Notes: generated by a model from the sequence alone, not told the origin. A stretch of DNA of 10,346 nucleotides from an uncultured Campylobacter sp. (GCF_938030685.1 NZ_CALHHX010000037.1:1-10346), one strand, 5' to 3'; shown: positions 1 through 7,207, counted from the stretch's first letter. Made by a program: numbers and translations.

Positions 1-41
1 CCCTAAGCCTAGGGCTTTTAGGTTTAGGGATTTTACTTTTA
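1..41 (+). terminator. Terminator-like hairpin of an upstream gene
   Basis: Bases 1-11 can pair with 19-29 (CCCTAAGCCTA against TAGGTTTAGGG, one G-T wobble) around a 7-base loop, followed by ATTTTACTTTT. A GC-containing stem followed by a T-rich tract is the pattern of an intrinsic terminator. The window opens exactly at the first paired base, so the stem may extend further upstream. A competing smaller hairpin (AAGCC/GGCTT, 5-9 with 13-17) is also possible. Confidence 0.5.
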
Positions 42-63
42 TACGAAATAAGAAAGGTCGGTA

Positions 64-1089
64 ATGAGGTTTTTGATTATTTTGGTGCTTGCATTTGCGG
101 CGTTCGCGCAAGAGAGCAATATGCAAAAATGGGCGAGAGAGATTACTGCGGATGCGCAGATCCCGCAGGATAAGTTTTTGGCGTTTTATCTGAATAAAGA
201 TGAGCCTAAGAAGGTGGTTTTCTCTGAAAACGTCGATCGCATCAGCGTCAATTATGAAGGAAATTCCTTCCATGAAATTCCATCTCCAAATCTTATGGCG
301 TATTGGGTCGGCGAGTTTAATTTTGACGCCGATATCGAAAAGATGGTGCTAGGAGATTACGGCTGGTCTACGCTGGTAATCGCCGTAGATGGCACGGACG
401 TGCTAGGCGGAACATCTAGCAATCAAAAGCGCCCGCTTACGTATAAATTTAGCAAGGGCAAGCACAAGATCGAAGCGTGGTTTTTAAATGACGCGCATTC
501 TAGCGAGCTTTTCGTGGATTTTAAAGATGTAGAGCCCTTTTATCGTCAAAAGGACGCCGTAGCCAAGATCCCTGCGGATAAGGACTACGACCTGTGGCTT
601 GGCGCGATCTACGAAAGCGCGCAGATGAATAATCGCGTCAAGCTAAATTTAGCCAAATCCGCTAAGCCTATCGTGCTACTGCTTAGCTCATATCGCGCCG
701 TGGAGTGGGAGATCTCAAATCCGCAAAATAACGAAATTCTAGCCGTGTTAATTTACAACCCCATAAGTAGCGTCCGTGGCGTAAGCGGTGCACTTTACGT
801 CGAAGACTACCGATATACGGAGGCTGCGGACGGGCTTAAATGCGAGTGTATCTCGGGCAATGTCTTTCACTGCGACGGTAGCGAGATCTATGATATGAAC
901 GGGCGCGTAAATGGGATATTCGGCAAAGGACTTAGTGGATTTGCGGGCAAACACGCCGTAAATTCCTTAGATCTGCCGGGGCTTGCTATCAGCTCTAAAA
1001 TTTTGGACGAAAGCAAAAAGCGCCTCACCGCCGTCGAAGCCGATCGCAAGAAATGCGAAAGCACGCCGATGGATGATGTGTTTAGGTGA
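64..1089 (+). CDS. Exported protein with PA14-like N-terminal region, function unknown
   Basis: 341 residues, not recognised as a named protein. Residues 1-15 form a short signal peptide (hydrophobic MRFLIILVLAFAAFA, likely cut before QES), without a lipobox cysteine, so the product is probably periplasmic or surface-exposed. Residues about 75-155 read like a PA14-type beta-sandwich: an aromatic stretch AYWVGEFNF, then DYGWSTLVIAVDG, then YKFSKGKHKIEAWFLN, which is the usual order of strand, glycine/aspartate turn and late GKH-type strand. Residues about 175-235 form a second beta-rich block (LWLGAIYES, then KPIVLLLSSYRAVEWEI) of a type seen in other exported proteins. Four cysteines (260, 262, 270, 331) lie in the last 85 residues and could form disulfides. 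The start is supported by AAAGG at 53-57, six bases before ATG. No partner gene is adjacent: the next gene is divergent in composition and 209 bases away. A carbohydrate-binding role would fit PA14 domains, but that is inference. Confidence 0.85.
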   Translation: MRFLIILVLAFAAFAQESNMQKWAREITADAQIPQDKFLAFYLNKDEPKKVVFSENVDRISVNYEGNSFHEIPSPNLMAYWVGEFNFDADIEKMVLGDYGWSTLVIAVDGTDVLGGTSSNQKRPLTYKFSKGKHKIEAWFLNDAHSSELFVDFKDVEPFYRQKDAVAKIPADKDYDLWLGAIYESAQMNNRVKLNLAKSAKPIVLLLSSYRAVEWEISNPQNNEILAVLIYNPISSVRGVSGALYVEDYRYTEAADGLKCECISGNVFHCDGSEIYDMNGRVNGIFGKGLSGFAGKHAVNSLDLPGLAISSKILDESKKRLTAVEADRKKCESTPMDDVFR

Positions 1090-1207
1090 GACAGGATTTA
1101 TATTTATAATAGCTTCTTTAATAAATTTTTACTGTTTATAGATTTGTTAATTTGATAGTTCCCGTGAAAGCTATGCTTCGATAAAGAAGCTTAAGGTATT
1201 CTGTAGG

Positions 1208-1236
1208 TTTACATTATGAAATTAAGATAATGTAAA
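1208..1236. repeat. Perfect 10-bp inverted repeat, candidate operator
   Basis: TTTACATTAT (1208-1217) is the exact reverse complement of ATAATGTAAA (1227-1236), with a 9-base spacer. The arm centres lie 19 bases apart, close to two turns of DNA, and the right arm covers the place where the -35 element of the promoter with -10 at 1254 would be. This geometry fits a dimeric repressor or activator site. It lies upstream of the predicted transcription start, so it is more likely a DNA site than an RNA hairpin of this transcript. The binding protein is not encoded in this window. Confidence 0.5.
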
Positions 1237-1253
1237 AGATATATCGAGTGCAG

Positions 1254-1259
1254 TATAAT
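1254..1259 (+). promoter_or_regulatory. Predicted -10 box of the 1281-residue gene
   Basis: TATAAT is a perfect match to the sigma-70 -10 consensus and is followed by a purine-containing start region, with transcription expected near 1266. Campylobacter promoters usually lack a -35 box, and none is seen here. The leader would be about 33 bases to the ATG at 1299. The box lies downstream of the in-frame GTG at 1248, which argues against that GTG being the real start. Confidence 0.5.
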
Positions 1260-1298
1260 AGAGACAGTAAATTATTTTCGAAAGGAACTGTTTATAAT

Positions 1299-4200
1299 AT
1301 GAAACATACAAGCATTGTAACTCCTAACGATTTGGCACGATATGCAGATACGCGTGAAAGCCAGGGAATAATTCCGGAGCTTATTTATCTACTTATCAAG
1401 CAATCTGCACCCGATATAAAGGAGTGTCGCATACCTTACGGCGATGCCGTAAATCAATCCGGTATGGATGGTCTTGTATATTGCGAGACCGGATTTTTGG
1501 AATTTGTTCCTGCGGGGAAATCCTATTGGGAAATAGGCACCGGAAAAGATCCTCAAGAAAAAGCAAGTAGTGACTTTCAAAAAAGAACCGATGAATTGAG
1601 CGATGAAGAACGGGCAGACTCTACTTTCGTCTCCGCTACTCCGCGTTCGGCCGAAGCAAATGGTTGGGATGAGCCAAAACAGAGGGCTTGGATCAAAAGG
1701 CAGCAAGGCAAAGGATGGAAGCGAATTATAATAATAGATGGGGTAAAGCTAGCGGATTGGCTTAGAGAATTTCCTGCTATTGGTAGGTGGATAGCTTGCA
1801 AAATAGGAATTTTGCCAAATTTAAGCGGCGTTATAACACCGCTTGAGCACTGGAATTTAACTCAATTTAAATTTAGAAATTGTAACTTGATTAAGTCACA
1901 ATTTAATGGATTGGCTCTTCCTCCCGAGCTTTTTATCTCTTCTCGCGATAAGGCTTGTAGTGCGCTTGAGAGTATCTTTTTGGGCAAAGCCAAAAAGCTA
2001 TTTATTATTGCTGAGAGCGAAAATGACGTAGATGATTTTGTGGCGGCTTACCTTATGACGCTTGGAAAAGAAAAGGCGCAAAAATATGCAGATAAGTGTC
2101 TTTTTATAAAAGATAAAGATACATGGCAAGCGATATCCGAGTTGCGACGATCACATGTATTGGTTGCTAGCCCTAGATTGGATTTAGATGATGAGCAACA
2201 AAATTTGCTTACGTTGGCTATAGAAAAAGGGCATGGAGTGATCGTGCCGTTTTGCGATGCCTCATCAAACGGCAATGACGATGTTATAGACCTTAAAAGT
2301 CCTCCATCATATCAGATCAAAGAGATACTGACGAAAGCGCAATTTCCAGATGCCCTTGCAGAGGAATTTGCTAAAATAGGAAATAGGAGGCTGTCTGCAC
2401 TTATGAGGTATCTCGTAGGAGCCGCTGCGCCGTCATATGCGAAACGAAATACTGTTCGCGAATTGGCAAAAGCCTGTTTAATAGGTCGTTGGGACGAGGA
2501 AAACAAAGCGGACATTCAAGCCATAGAAGAATTTGTCGGCAAAAGCTATAAAGAATGGATAGAAAAATTTAGGGCTGACGCACTGCGTCCAGACTCTCCA
2601 CTTGCTTTGATAGAAGGAAAATGGAAGGTTGTTTCGCGAGATGAAACTTGGAACATTCTTGGGAGAATGTTTTCAAATGACGATCTAGCCCGTTTTAAGA
2701 GTATAGCGATTTCAGTTTTAGAAGAAAGAGATCCGGCGCTTGATTTGCTGAAAGAAGAACGATGTGCCGCTAGTTTTTATGGAAAACAATTAAACTATTC
2801 GCAAAATATTAGAAAAGGAATTTCTCAAACGCTTGCTTTGATGGGTAGTCGCCCTCAAGCACTTAGTAACTGCTCTTGCAATGAAGCTTTAAACGCTGTA
2901 AATTTTATTGTGCGCACATTGCTTGATGGGGCGGATTGGGAGCGATGGGCGAGCATAGATTACTACTTACCGCTTTTAGCAGAAGCCGCGCCCAGCGAAT
3001 TTCTTGATGCTGTAGAGTTGTCATTGGTCGATATTTCGAATTCTCCTTTTCATGAAATATTTGAACAAGAAGGAAGCGGGGTCGAAGGTCGTAATTATAT
3101 GTGCGGCCTGTTATGGGCTCTTGAAAAGCTAGCATGGTCTCCTGATCATTTATCAAGAGTGGCGGTCATCTTGGCAGATCTTGCCTCTATTGATCCTGGC
3201 GGATCTTGGGCAAATCGTCCTATAAGATCGCTTGTGAATATATTTTTACCTTGGCATGTGCAAACTACCGCAAAATTTGATAGAAGAAAAGCGGCGATCA
3301 AAGCCGTGATAAAAAATCAACCTAAAATTGGGTGGTCCTTGCTGCTAGAGTTGCTTCCGAGGGGATGCCAAGCCACAATCGGAAGTTGCCGCCCTATTTG
3401 GAGAGATTTTATACCTTTAGATTGGAAAGACGGCGTATTTCAATATGAATATTTGGAGCAAATTACTGTCCTATCCGAGCTTGTGATTGATTTAGCAAAA
3501 GAAGATGCGGATAAATTTATCGAGCTTATAGAAAGGCTTCCAAATTTGCCCAAAAATGCATACGATTTTATTCTTGATTATTGCTTGTCGGATAGTATAA
3601 TAAATTTGCCCGAAGAAAAGCGCTATTTGGTTTGGGAAAAACTTGATGGGATTGTGCGTCGCCATAGAAAATTTTCTGATACTAACTGGGCATTGCCCGA
3701 AGAAGAACTTTGCAAAATCGAAAACATAGCCGATAGTCTTGCGCCATCTTCGCCAGAAATAAAATATCGTTATTTATTTAATGGCATAACTTTTGAGTTG
3801 TTGGACGGAGATGATGACTGCAATAAACAGATAGAAAGGCTCGCTAAAAAACGCAATTCCGCCATAAAAGAAATTTTGGACAGTGGAGGTTTGATGAGCT
3901 GCATAAATTTTGCCAAAAAAGTAGCTTCGCCGCTTGATGTAGGTAGAGCTTTGGGCGAGATAGAATATGATTTGATTGAAAATGAGTTATTGCCAACATT
4001 TCTTAATTCAAATAATGAAGTTGAAAAGCAGGTTTTAAGCGGATATGTGCGGATCAAATTTTATAAAATCGGCATTGATTGGGTTGATATGATTATGAAA
4101 AAAGATTGGTCTTTGGAACAACGCGCTAAATTTCTACTGCTTTTACCTTTTAATGAAGAAGTATGGAAAACGGCTTCTAAGTATTTAGGAGAAAATAGCG

Positions 4201-5144
4201 AGGGTCTGTACTGGAAAAACGTCAAAGTTAATCCTTATGAATCAGACAGCAATCTAAATGAAGCAACCGAAAAATTACTTACGCATGGGCGCGAAGGCGC
4301 AGCCGTTATCTGTGCTGCTCACAAGGCAAATAAAGCCGAAAGTAATGAAGCCTTAGCGGTTCGTTCGCTTATCTCGGTCCTTGATAGTAAAAGCGGTAAG
4401 CAAGAACTTACCGACTATAGCTATGTGGCCTATGATGTAATTGAGCTAATTAAGCGTCTTCAAAAATCAAAAACGATTGATCAAGACGTGATGCTTAAAA
4501 TCGAATTTAAGTTCTTTCCTTGGATAAAAAGATTTTCTAGAGAAAAATCTTCTACTGCAATCGAGAAAAAACTCGCTTCCGATCCGCAATTCTTTGCCGA
4601 TATGATTGCTCTCGCCTTTCGATCCACGCATGACAAAAGCGACAATACTAAAGAAATAGATGAAAATAAACGCTATCTAGCCCAAAATGTCTACGATATT
4701 TTATATGAATGGAAACTTTGTCCGGGAGTTAAAGAAGACGGAAAATTTGACGAAAATGCATTTAAAGAGTGGATCAAGGAGGCCAAAAGGATTACCGAAG
4801 AGACGGGGCATATAGGAGTTGCTAGGCACTATATCGGACAAAGTTTAACCTACGCGCCTGCTGATCCGAGCGGGCTTTGGATACATAAAGCCGTAGCCGA
4901 TATCCTAGATGAGCGAGATGCTGACAAAATACGCTCTGAATTTACGCTCGCGCTTTTTAATCAGCGCGGAACACATACTTTTACTTACGGGAGGGAAGAG
5001 CGAGAGCTTGCTAAGCAGAATCAAGAAAAAGCCGAAGCCCTTGATGCGGAAGGTTTTACTAGATTCGCAACGATAATGCGTGAGTTCGCTGAGCAATATT
5101 TAAAAATAGCTAACGAAGAGGAAAAAGTGGATATTTACGAGTAA
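1299..5144 (+). CDS. Large protein with PD-(D/E)XK-like nuclease region, P-loop-less STAND-like middle and helical C-terminus; probable defence gene
   Basis: 1281 residues from ATG 1299 (AAGGA at 1282-1286; an in-frame GTG at 1248 lies before the predicted -10 box and lacks a ribosome site). Residues 1-170 look like a restriction-endonuclease fold: GMDGLV (Asp57), then WEIGTGKDPQEKASSDFQKRT starting near 77 (Glu78, with Lys83 or Lys88 possibly replacing the usual ExK lysine), then TFVSATPR and a helix containing LADWLREFPAIGRW. Residues about 190-480 follow the strand/helix order of a STAND NTPase, but the expected P-loop position reads LFIIAESENDVDDF, with no GxxxxGK[ST]. Residues about 480-1281 are alpha-helical and end in a block with IGQSL, NQRGTHT (1221-1227) and YGREERELA that I know from other large bacterial proteins of similar length and no named function. 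There is no signal peptide or membrane segment, so it is cytoplasmic. It is a single-gene unit, AT-richer than its flanks, which suggests transfer. Anti-phage action by DNA cleavage is inference from this architecture. Confidence 0.85.
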   Translation: MKHTSIVTPNDLARYADTRESQGIIPELIYLLIKQSAPDIKECRIPYGDAVNQSGMDGLVYCETGFLEFVPAGKSYWEIGTGKDPQEKASSDFQKRTDELSDEERADSTFVSATPRSAEANGWDEPKQRAWIKRQQGKGWKRIIIIDGVKLADWLREFPAIGRWIACKIGILPNLSGVITPLEHWNLTQFKFRNCNLIKSQFNGLALPPELFISSRDKACSALESIFLGKAKKLFIIAESENDVDDFVAAYLMTLGKEKAQKYADKCLFIKDKDTWQAISELRRSHVLVASPRLDLDDEQQNLLTLAIEKGHGVIVPFCDASSNGNDDVIDLKSPPSYQIKEILTKAQFPDALAEEFAKIGNRRLSALMRYLVGAAAPSYAKRNTVRELAKACLIGRWDEENKADIQAIEEFVGKSYKEWIEKFRADALRPDSPLALIEGKWKVVSRDETWNILGRMFSNDDLARFKSIAISVLEERDPALDLLKEERCAASFYGKQLNYSQNIRKGISQTLALMGSRPQALSNCSCNEALNAVNFIVRTLLDGADWERWASIDYYLPLLAEAAPSEFLDAVELSLVDISNSPFHEIFEQEGSGVEGRNYMCGLLWALEKLAWSPDHLSRVAVILADLASIDPGGSWANRPIRSLVNIFLPWHVQTTAKFDRRKAAIKAVIKNQPKIGWSLLLELLPRGCQATIGSCRPIWRDFIPLDWKDGVFQYEYLEQITVLSELVIDLAKEDADKFIELIERLPNLPKNAYDFILDYCLSDSIINLPEEKRYLVWEKLDGIVRRHRKFSDTNWALPEEELCKIENIADSLAPSSPEIKYRYLFNGITFELLDGDDDCNKQIERLAKKRNSAIKEILDSGGLMSCINFAKKVASPLDVGRALGEIEYDLIENELLPTFLNSNNEVEKQVLSGYVRIKFYKIGIDWVDMIMKKDWSLEQRAKFLLLLPFNEEVWKTASKYLGENSEGLYWKNVKVNPYESDSNLNEATEKLLTHGREGAAVICAAHKANKAESNEALAVRSLISVLDSKSGKQELTDYSYVAYDVIELIKRLQKSKTIDQDVMLKIEFKFFPWIKRFSREKSSTAIEKKLASDPQFFADMIALAFRSTHDKSDNTKEIDENKRYLAQNVYDILYEWKLCPGVKEDGKFDENAFKEWIKEAKRITEETGHIGVARHYIGQSLTYAPADPSGLWIHKAVADILDERDADKIRSEFTLALFNQRGTHTFTYGREERELAKQNQEKAEALDAEGFTRFATIMREFAEQYLKIANEEEKVDIYE

Positions 5145-5163
5145 AAGCATTTTATGACGGACG

Positions 5164-5191
5164 AATCAATTTGGCAAAATTTGATTATTTT
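5164..5191 (+). terminator. Weak AT-rich terminator-like hairpin after the large gene
   Basis: Bases 5164-5172 pair with 5177-5186 (AATCAATTT against AAATTTGATT, one bulged T at 5180) around the loop GGCA, and a T-rich tract follows. The stem is mostly A-T, so its strength is doubtful, but it is the only candidate end signal 20 bases past the stop codon. Confidence 0.35.
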
Positions 5192-5206
5192 TAAATTAAA
5201 TTTAGC

Positions 5207-5212
5207 TATACT
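5207..5212 (+). promoter_or_regulatory. Predicted -10 box of dapD
   Basis: TATACT lies behind an A/T-rich run (5184-5206) with spaced T tracts, as in Campylobacter sigma-70 promoters. Transcription would begin near 5219, leaving a short leader that includes the ribosome site AAGGA (5232-5236) six bases before the ATG at 5243. Confidence 0.45.
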
Positions 5213-5242
5213 CCCGCGCAATTTTGCGATTAAGGATTAAAT

Positions 5243-6436
5243 ATGAAAGAGATTAAAAGCCTAAGCGAGCTGCGAGCTTTTGCAGATAAAGTTCGCGCCG
5301 AAAAGGGCTATCGCGATCCGATGATGTGGGCGGTCGGGCGCGTATTTAAGGGACGCGCGGAGGGGCACAAAAGCCTAAGCGTAAATTACGCGCACGTAAA
5401 TTTTAAAGATGGGCTAGTAGGCGCAGCAGTGCTAATCCATGCTCTAGCCGAGTGCGGCGAGGTCGTGGATTTTAGCGGTAGTGAGTGCGTCCTTCCGCTA
5501 ACGCACAAAGCCCTAAAAAAGGCGATCGAGGTTTTAAAATTTCTACAGCCAGACACCAAAGAGGGCGCGCACAAAAATCTGCAGGTGCTGCTTGCGGTTA
5601 AAGAGGCGATGAAATCGGACGAGCACGCGAGCTTTTGCGCTAGCTTTATCTTTGAGGATACCGCGCCGAAAAGCGTCGAGAGCGTCTATCTCAAGCTTTA
5701 CGCGCTTTCGCTAAATCTCTGCGAGCCGCGCACGCTCAATCTAGACGGCGCATTTAGCGTGCTTCCGAATGTCGCATGGGACGAAAACGCTCGCCCGATC
5801 GAACTTTGGTGGCTGCGTGAAAACGAAATCCATTTAAAAATGCAAGGCCGCTATCCGCGTATCATCAGCGTCGATAAATTTCCGCGCTATCTAAGTCACG
5901 TCGTACCGCCGCAAAATGTTCGGATTTTAGACGACGCGAAAGTGCGTTTGGGTGCGCATATCGCCGCGGGTACGACCGTGATGCCGGGTGCTGCGTATGT
6001 GAATTTCAACGCAGGCACGACCGGCAGCGTTATGATCGAGGGGCGCGTCAGCAGCTCGGTCGTCGTGGGCGAGGGCAGCGATATAGGCGGCGGCGCGTCG
6101 ATTTTGGGCGTGCTAAGCGGCACCAATGGCAATGCTGTGAGCATCGGCAAACACTGCTTGCTGGGCGCAAACTCCGTCACGGGCATTCCGCTCGGCGATC
6201 GCTGCATCGTGGATGCCGGTATCGCGGTACTTGAGGGTACGAAGGTTTTTATCGCGCAAAAGGATCGCGAGGCGCTAGCAGCGCTAAATCCAGGCTTTGC
6301 GTTCGATCGTGAAATTTATAAAGGGCTTGAGCTTGCCGGGCTTAGCGGACTGCACTTCCGACAAAACAGCCAAAGCGGGCAGATTACGGCAAGCGTTAGC
6401 AAGCGCGCAATCAAACTCAACGCGGAACTGCATTAA
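5243..6436 (+). CDS. dapD: 2,3,4,5-tetrahydropyridine-2,6-dicarboxylate N-succinyltransferase
   Basis: 397 residues. DapD transfers succinyl from succinyl-CoA to tetrahydrodipicolinate in the succinylase branch of diaminopimelate and lysine synthesis, in the cytoplasm and normally as a trimer. Residues 1-230 are the N-terminal part typical of the long DapD type (MMWAVGRVFKGRAEGHKSLS near 27-46; VLPNVAWDENARPIELWW near 173-190). Residues about 230-335 are a left-handed beta-helix with hexapeptide repeats, containing AYVNFNAGT (251-259), MIEGR (264-268), VVVGEGSDIGGGASILGVLSG (about 273-292) and IGKHCLLGANS (301-311). The VNFNAGT and EGR motifs match the actinobacterial-type long DapD, in which the Glu of EGR has been proposed as catalytic. 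Residues 340-397 form the usual C-terminal segment. It is transcribed from its own promoter and has no lysine-pathway neighbour here. Function is confident from the motifs; length is slightly greater than I would expect of Campylobacter homologues. Confidence 0.95.
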   Translation: MKEIKSLSELRAFADKVRAEKGYRDPMMWAVGRVFKGRAEGHKSLSVNYAHVNFKDGLVGAAVLIHALAECGEVVDFSGSECVLPLTHKALKKAIEVLKFLQPDTKEGAHKNLQVLLAVKEAMKSDEHASFCASFIFEDTAPKSVESVYLKLYALSLNLCEPRTLNLDGAFSVLPNVAWDENARPIELWWLRENEIHLKMQGRYPRIISVDKFPRYLSHVVPPQNVRILDDAKVRLGAHIAAGTTVMPGAAYVNFNAGTTGSVMIEGRVSSSVVVGEGSDIGGGASILGVLSGTNGNAVSIGKHCLLGANSVTGIPLGDRCIVDAGIAVLEGTKVFIAQKDREALAALNPGFAFDREIYKGLELAGLSGLHFRQNSQSGQITASVSKRAIKLNAELH

Positions 6437-6575
6437 ATTTATAAATTTAAACGGCGGGCGCGGATTGGCTGGAGCTTTTTTTAAGCTGCGTTAAATCTAT
6501 AACTTAAACGGCGAGTTTGAAAAAGATACGGACGATCTCGCCGCACGCCGCTTTGAGCGAGCGCATGCGATCCGT

Positions 6576-6604
6576 CGCAAAATTTCTACTCATAGAATTT
6601 TGCG
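6576..6604. repeat. Strong hairpin in the gap after dapD
   Basis: Bases 6576-6588 pair with 6593-6604 (12 base pairs, one bulged T at 6585) around the loop CTCA. It is the strongest stem in the gap. No T-run follows directly, so it is not a standard terminator on the + strand. Confidence 0.5.
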
Positions 6605-6643
6605 CGGAATTTAAAGAATTTTTGCCGCGATTTAGAAAATTTC

Positions 6644-6679
6644 TAGCGGTGATTTATGGAATTTACGCCGCTATTTTAA
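6644..6679 (+). terminator. Possible terminator 200 bases past dapD
   Basis: TAGCGGTG (6644-6651) pairs with CGCCGCTA (6666-6673), including one G-T pair, around a 14-base loop, followed immediately by TTTTAA. The T-run is short and the loop large, so this is a weak call. Confidence 0.25.
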
Positions 6680-6762
6680 CGTAAGTAATTTTGGCGGCTC
6701 GCGGATTTGCGCCGCACAAAGGGTATTTAAATTTCAAAAATAGATTGAATTTAAAATTTTAA

Positions 6763-6768
6763 TATGAT
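6763..6768 (+). promoter_or_regulatory. Possible -10 box for the small exported protein and transporter operon
   Basis: TATGAT lies in an A/T-rich run (6724-6784) immediately upstream of the gene at 6797. No -35 box is visible. It is a poorer -10 match than those of the other genes here. Confidence 0.3.
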
Positions 6769-6796
6769 AAATTTCAAATAAAATCAGGAGATAAAA

Positions 6797-7189
6797 ATGA
6801 GAAAATTTATACTCGCCATATTCGGCGTATTTATCTGCAGCGCGGCGTTTGCGGAAGATGCCGATGCCGATGCACAGCGCTGCAAATTTTTGGCGGACGC
6901 TGTAAATGGGCGCAGTCACCCAGAGACTGAAGATATAAAGTTGGGCGCGGCTACGTGCGAAGGCGATAAATTTATAGTTTCCATGACCCTAAAAAACATA
7001 ATTTGGGATAAAGTAGATCCTAAAATAAAGCAAAATTTTGAGAGAGTTTTGCGCGCCGATAGGCAAAAGGACGTTTGCGCGACGATGAAAGCGGGCGGTC
7101 TAAAACGCATAGGCGTGCGACAATTTCTGCAAAGTGGCGAAAAAATCGCCGATCTGACCTACACGCGCAGCGATTGCGGCTTAGAGTAA
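6797..7189 (+). CDS. Small exported four-cysteine protein, function unknown
   Basis: 130 residues, not recognised. Residues 1-19 are a clear signal peptide (MRKF, hydrophobic core ILAIFGVFIC, AFA before the likely cut at Glu20), so the mature product of 111 residues is periplasmic. After the cut comes an acidic EDADADAQ stretch. The mature part has four cysteines (29, 54, 94, 127), suggesting two disulfides, and a pattern of short helix, beta strand pair (CEGDKFIVSMTL), an acidic/basic helix (DPKIKQNFERVLRADRQKDVC) and a C-terminal strand IADLTYTRSDC. The start is supported by AGGAG at 6786-6790. It ends 18 bases before a cation transporter gene with its own strong ribosome site, so the two are probably co-transcribed; a link to metal handling is only a guess, as no metal-binding motif is visible. 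Confidence 0.85.
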   Translation: MRKFILAIFGVFICSAAFAEDADADAQRCKFLADAVNGRSHPETEDIKLGAATCEGDKFIVSMTLKNIIWDKVDPKIKQNFERVLRADRQKDVCATMKAGGLKRIGVRQFLQSGEKIADLTYTRSDCGLE

Positions 7190-7207
7190 AATTTCAAAGG
7201 AGAGATA

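Larger units (their letters stand above)
1090..1298 (+). promoter_or_regulatory. AT-rich gap carrying the control region of the 1281-residue gene
   Basis: A 209-base AT-rich stretch between the exported-protein gene and the large gene. It holds the inverted repeat at 1208-1236 and the promoter at 1254-1259 described separately. It also holds a small hairpin GCTTC-GATAAA-GAAGC (1175-1190), whose right arm can alternatively pair with AGCTTCTTT at 1111-1119 (complement AAAGAAGCT at 1183-1191). A second TATAAT at 1105-1110 might be a further promoter. I see no convincing terminator for the gene ending at 1089. Confidence 0.5.
6437..6796. other. 360-base non-coding gap dense in hairpins, with an imperfect direct repeat
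   Basis: No credible gene is seen on either strand. A direct repeat of about 24 bases occurs at 6433-6456 (overlapping the dapD stop) and 6491-6513 (TTAAATTTATAAATTTAAAC then GGCG, against TTAAATCTATAACTTAAAC then GGCG). Inverted repeats follow: CGGCGAG/CTCGCCG (6509-6515 with 6537-6543); CGCAAAATT-CTA against TAG-AATTTTGCG (6576-6604, 12 pairs with one bulge, 4-base loop); CGCGG/CCGCG (6603-6629); TAGCGGTG/CGCCGCTA (6644-6673) followed by TTTT; and TTGGCGGC/GCCGC-CAA (6691-6719, one bulge). Some may be terminators of dapD; together they could encode a structured RNA, which I cannot confirm. Confidence 0.6.

Noticed and set aside
1105..1110. TATAAT as the main promoter of the large gene
   Set aside because: It would leave a leader of about 180 bases, and a second consensus box at 1254 is much better placed; TATAAT is also easily found by chance in such AT-rich DNA.
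1111..1191. Long-range pairing AGCTTCTTT/AAAGAAGCT as an attachment site or mobile-element end
   Set aside because: The arms are 9 bases, no matching copy is seen past 5144, and no recombinase gene is present.
1248..1298. In-frame GTG extending the large gene by 17 residues
   Set aside because: It lies upstream of the predicted -10 box at 1254, has no ribosome site, and the recognisable protein starts with MKHTSIVTPNDLARYADTRE at 1299.
6473..6487. AGCTT-TTTTT-AAGCT hairpin as the dapD terminator
   Set aside because: The stem has five pairs and the T-run is in the loop, so it would not act as an intrinsic terminator.
6297..6494. 65-codon frame overlapping the end of dapD
   Set aside because: Most of it lies within dapD in another frame, no ribosome site precedes it and the protein resembles nothing I know.
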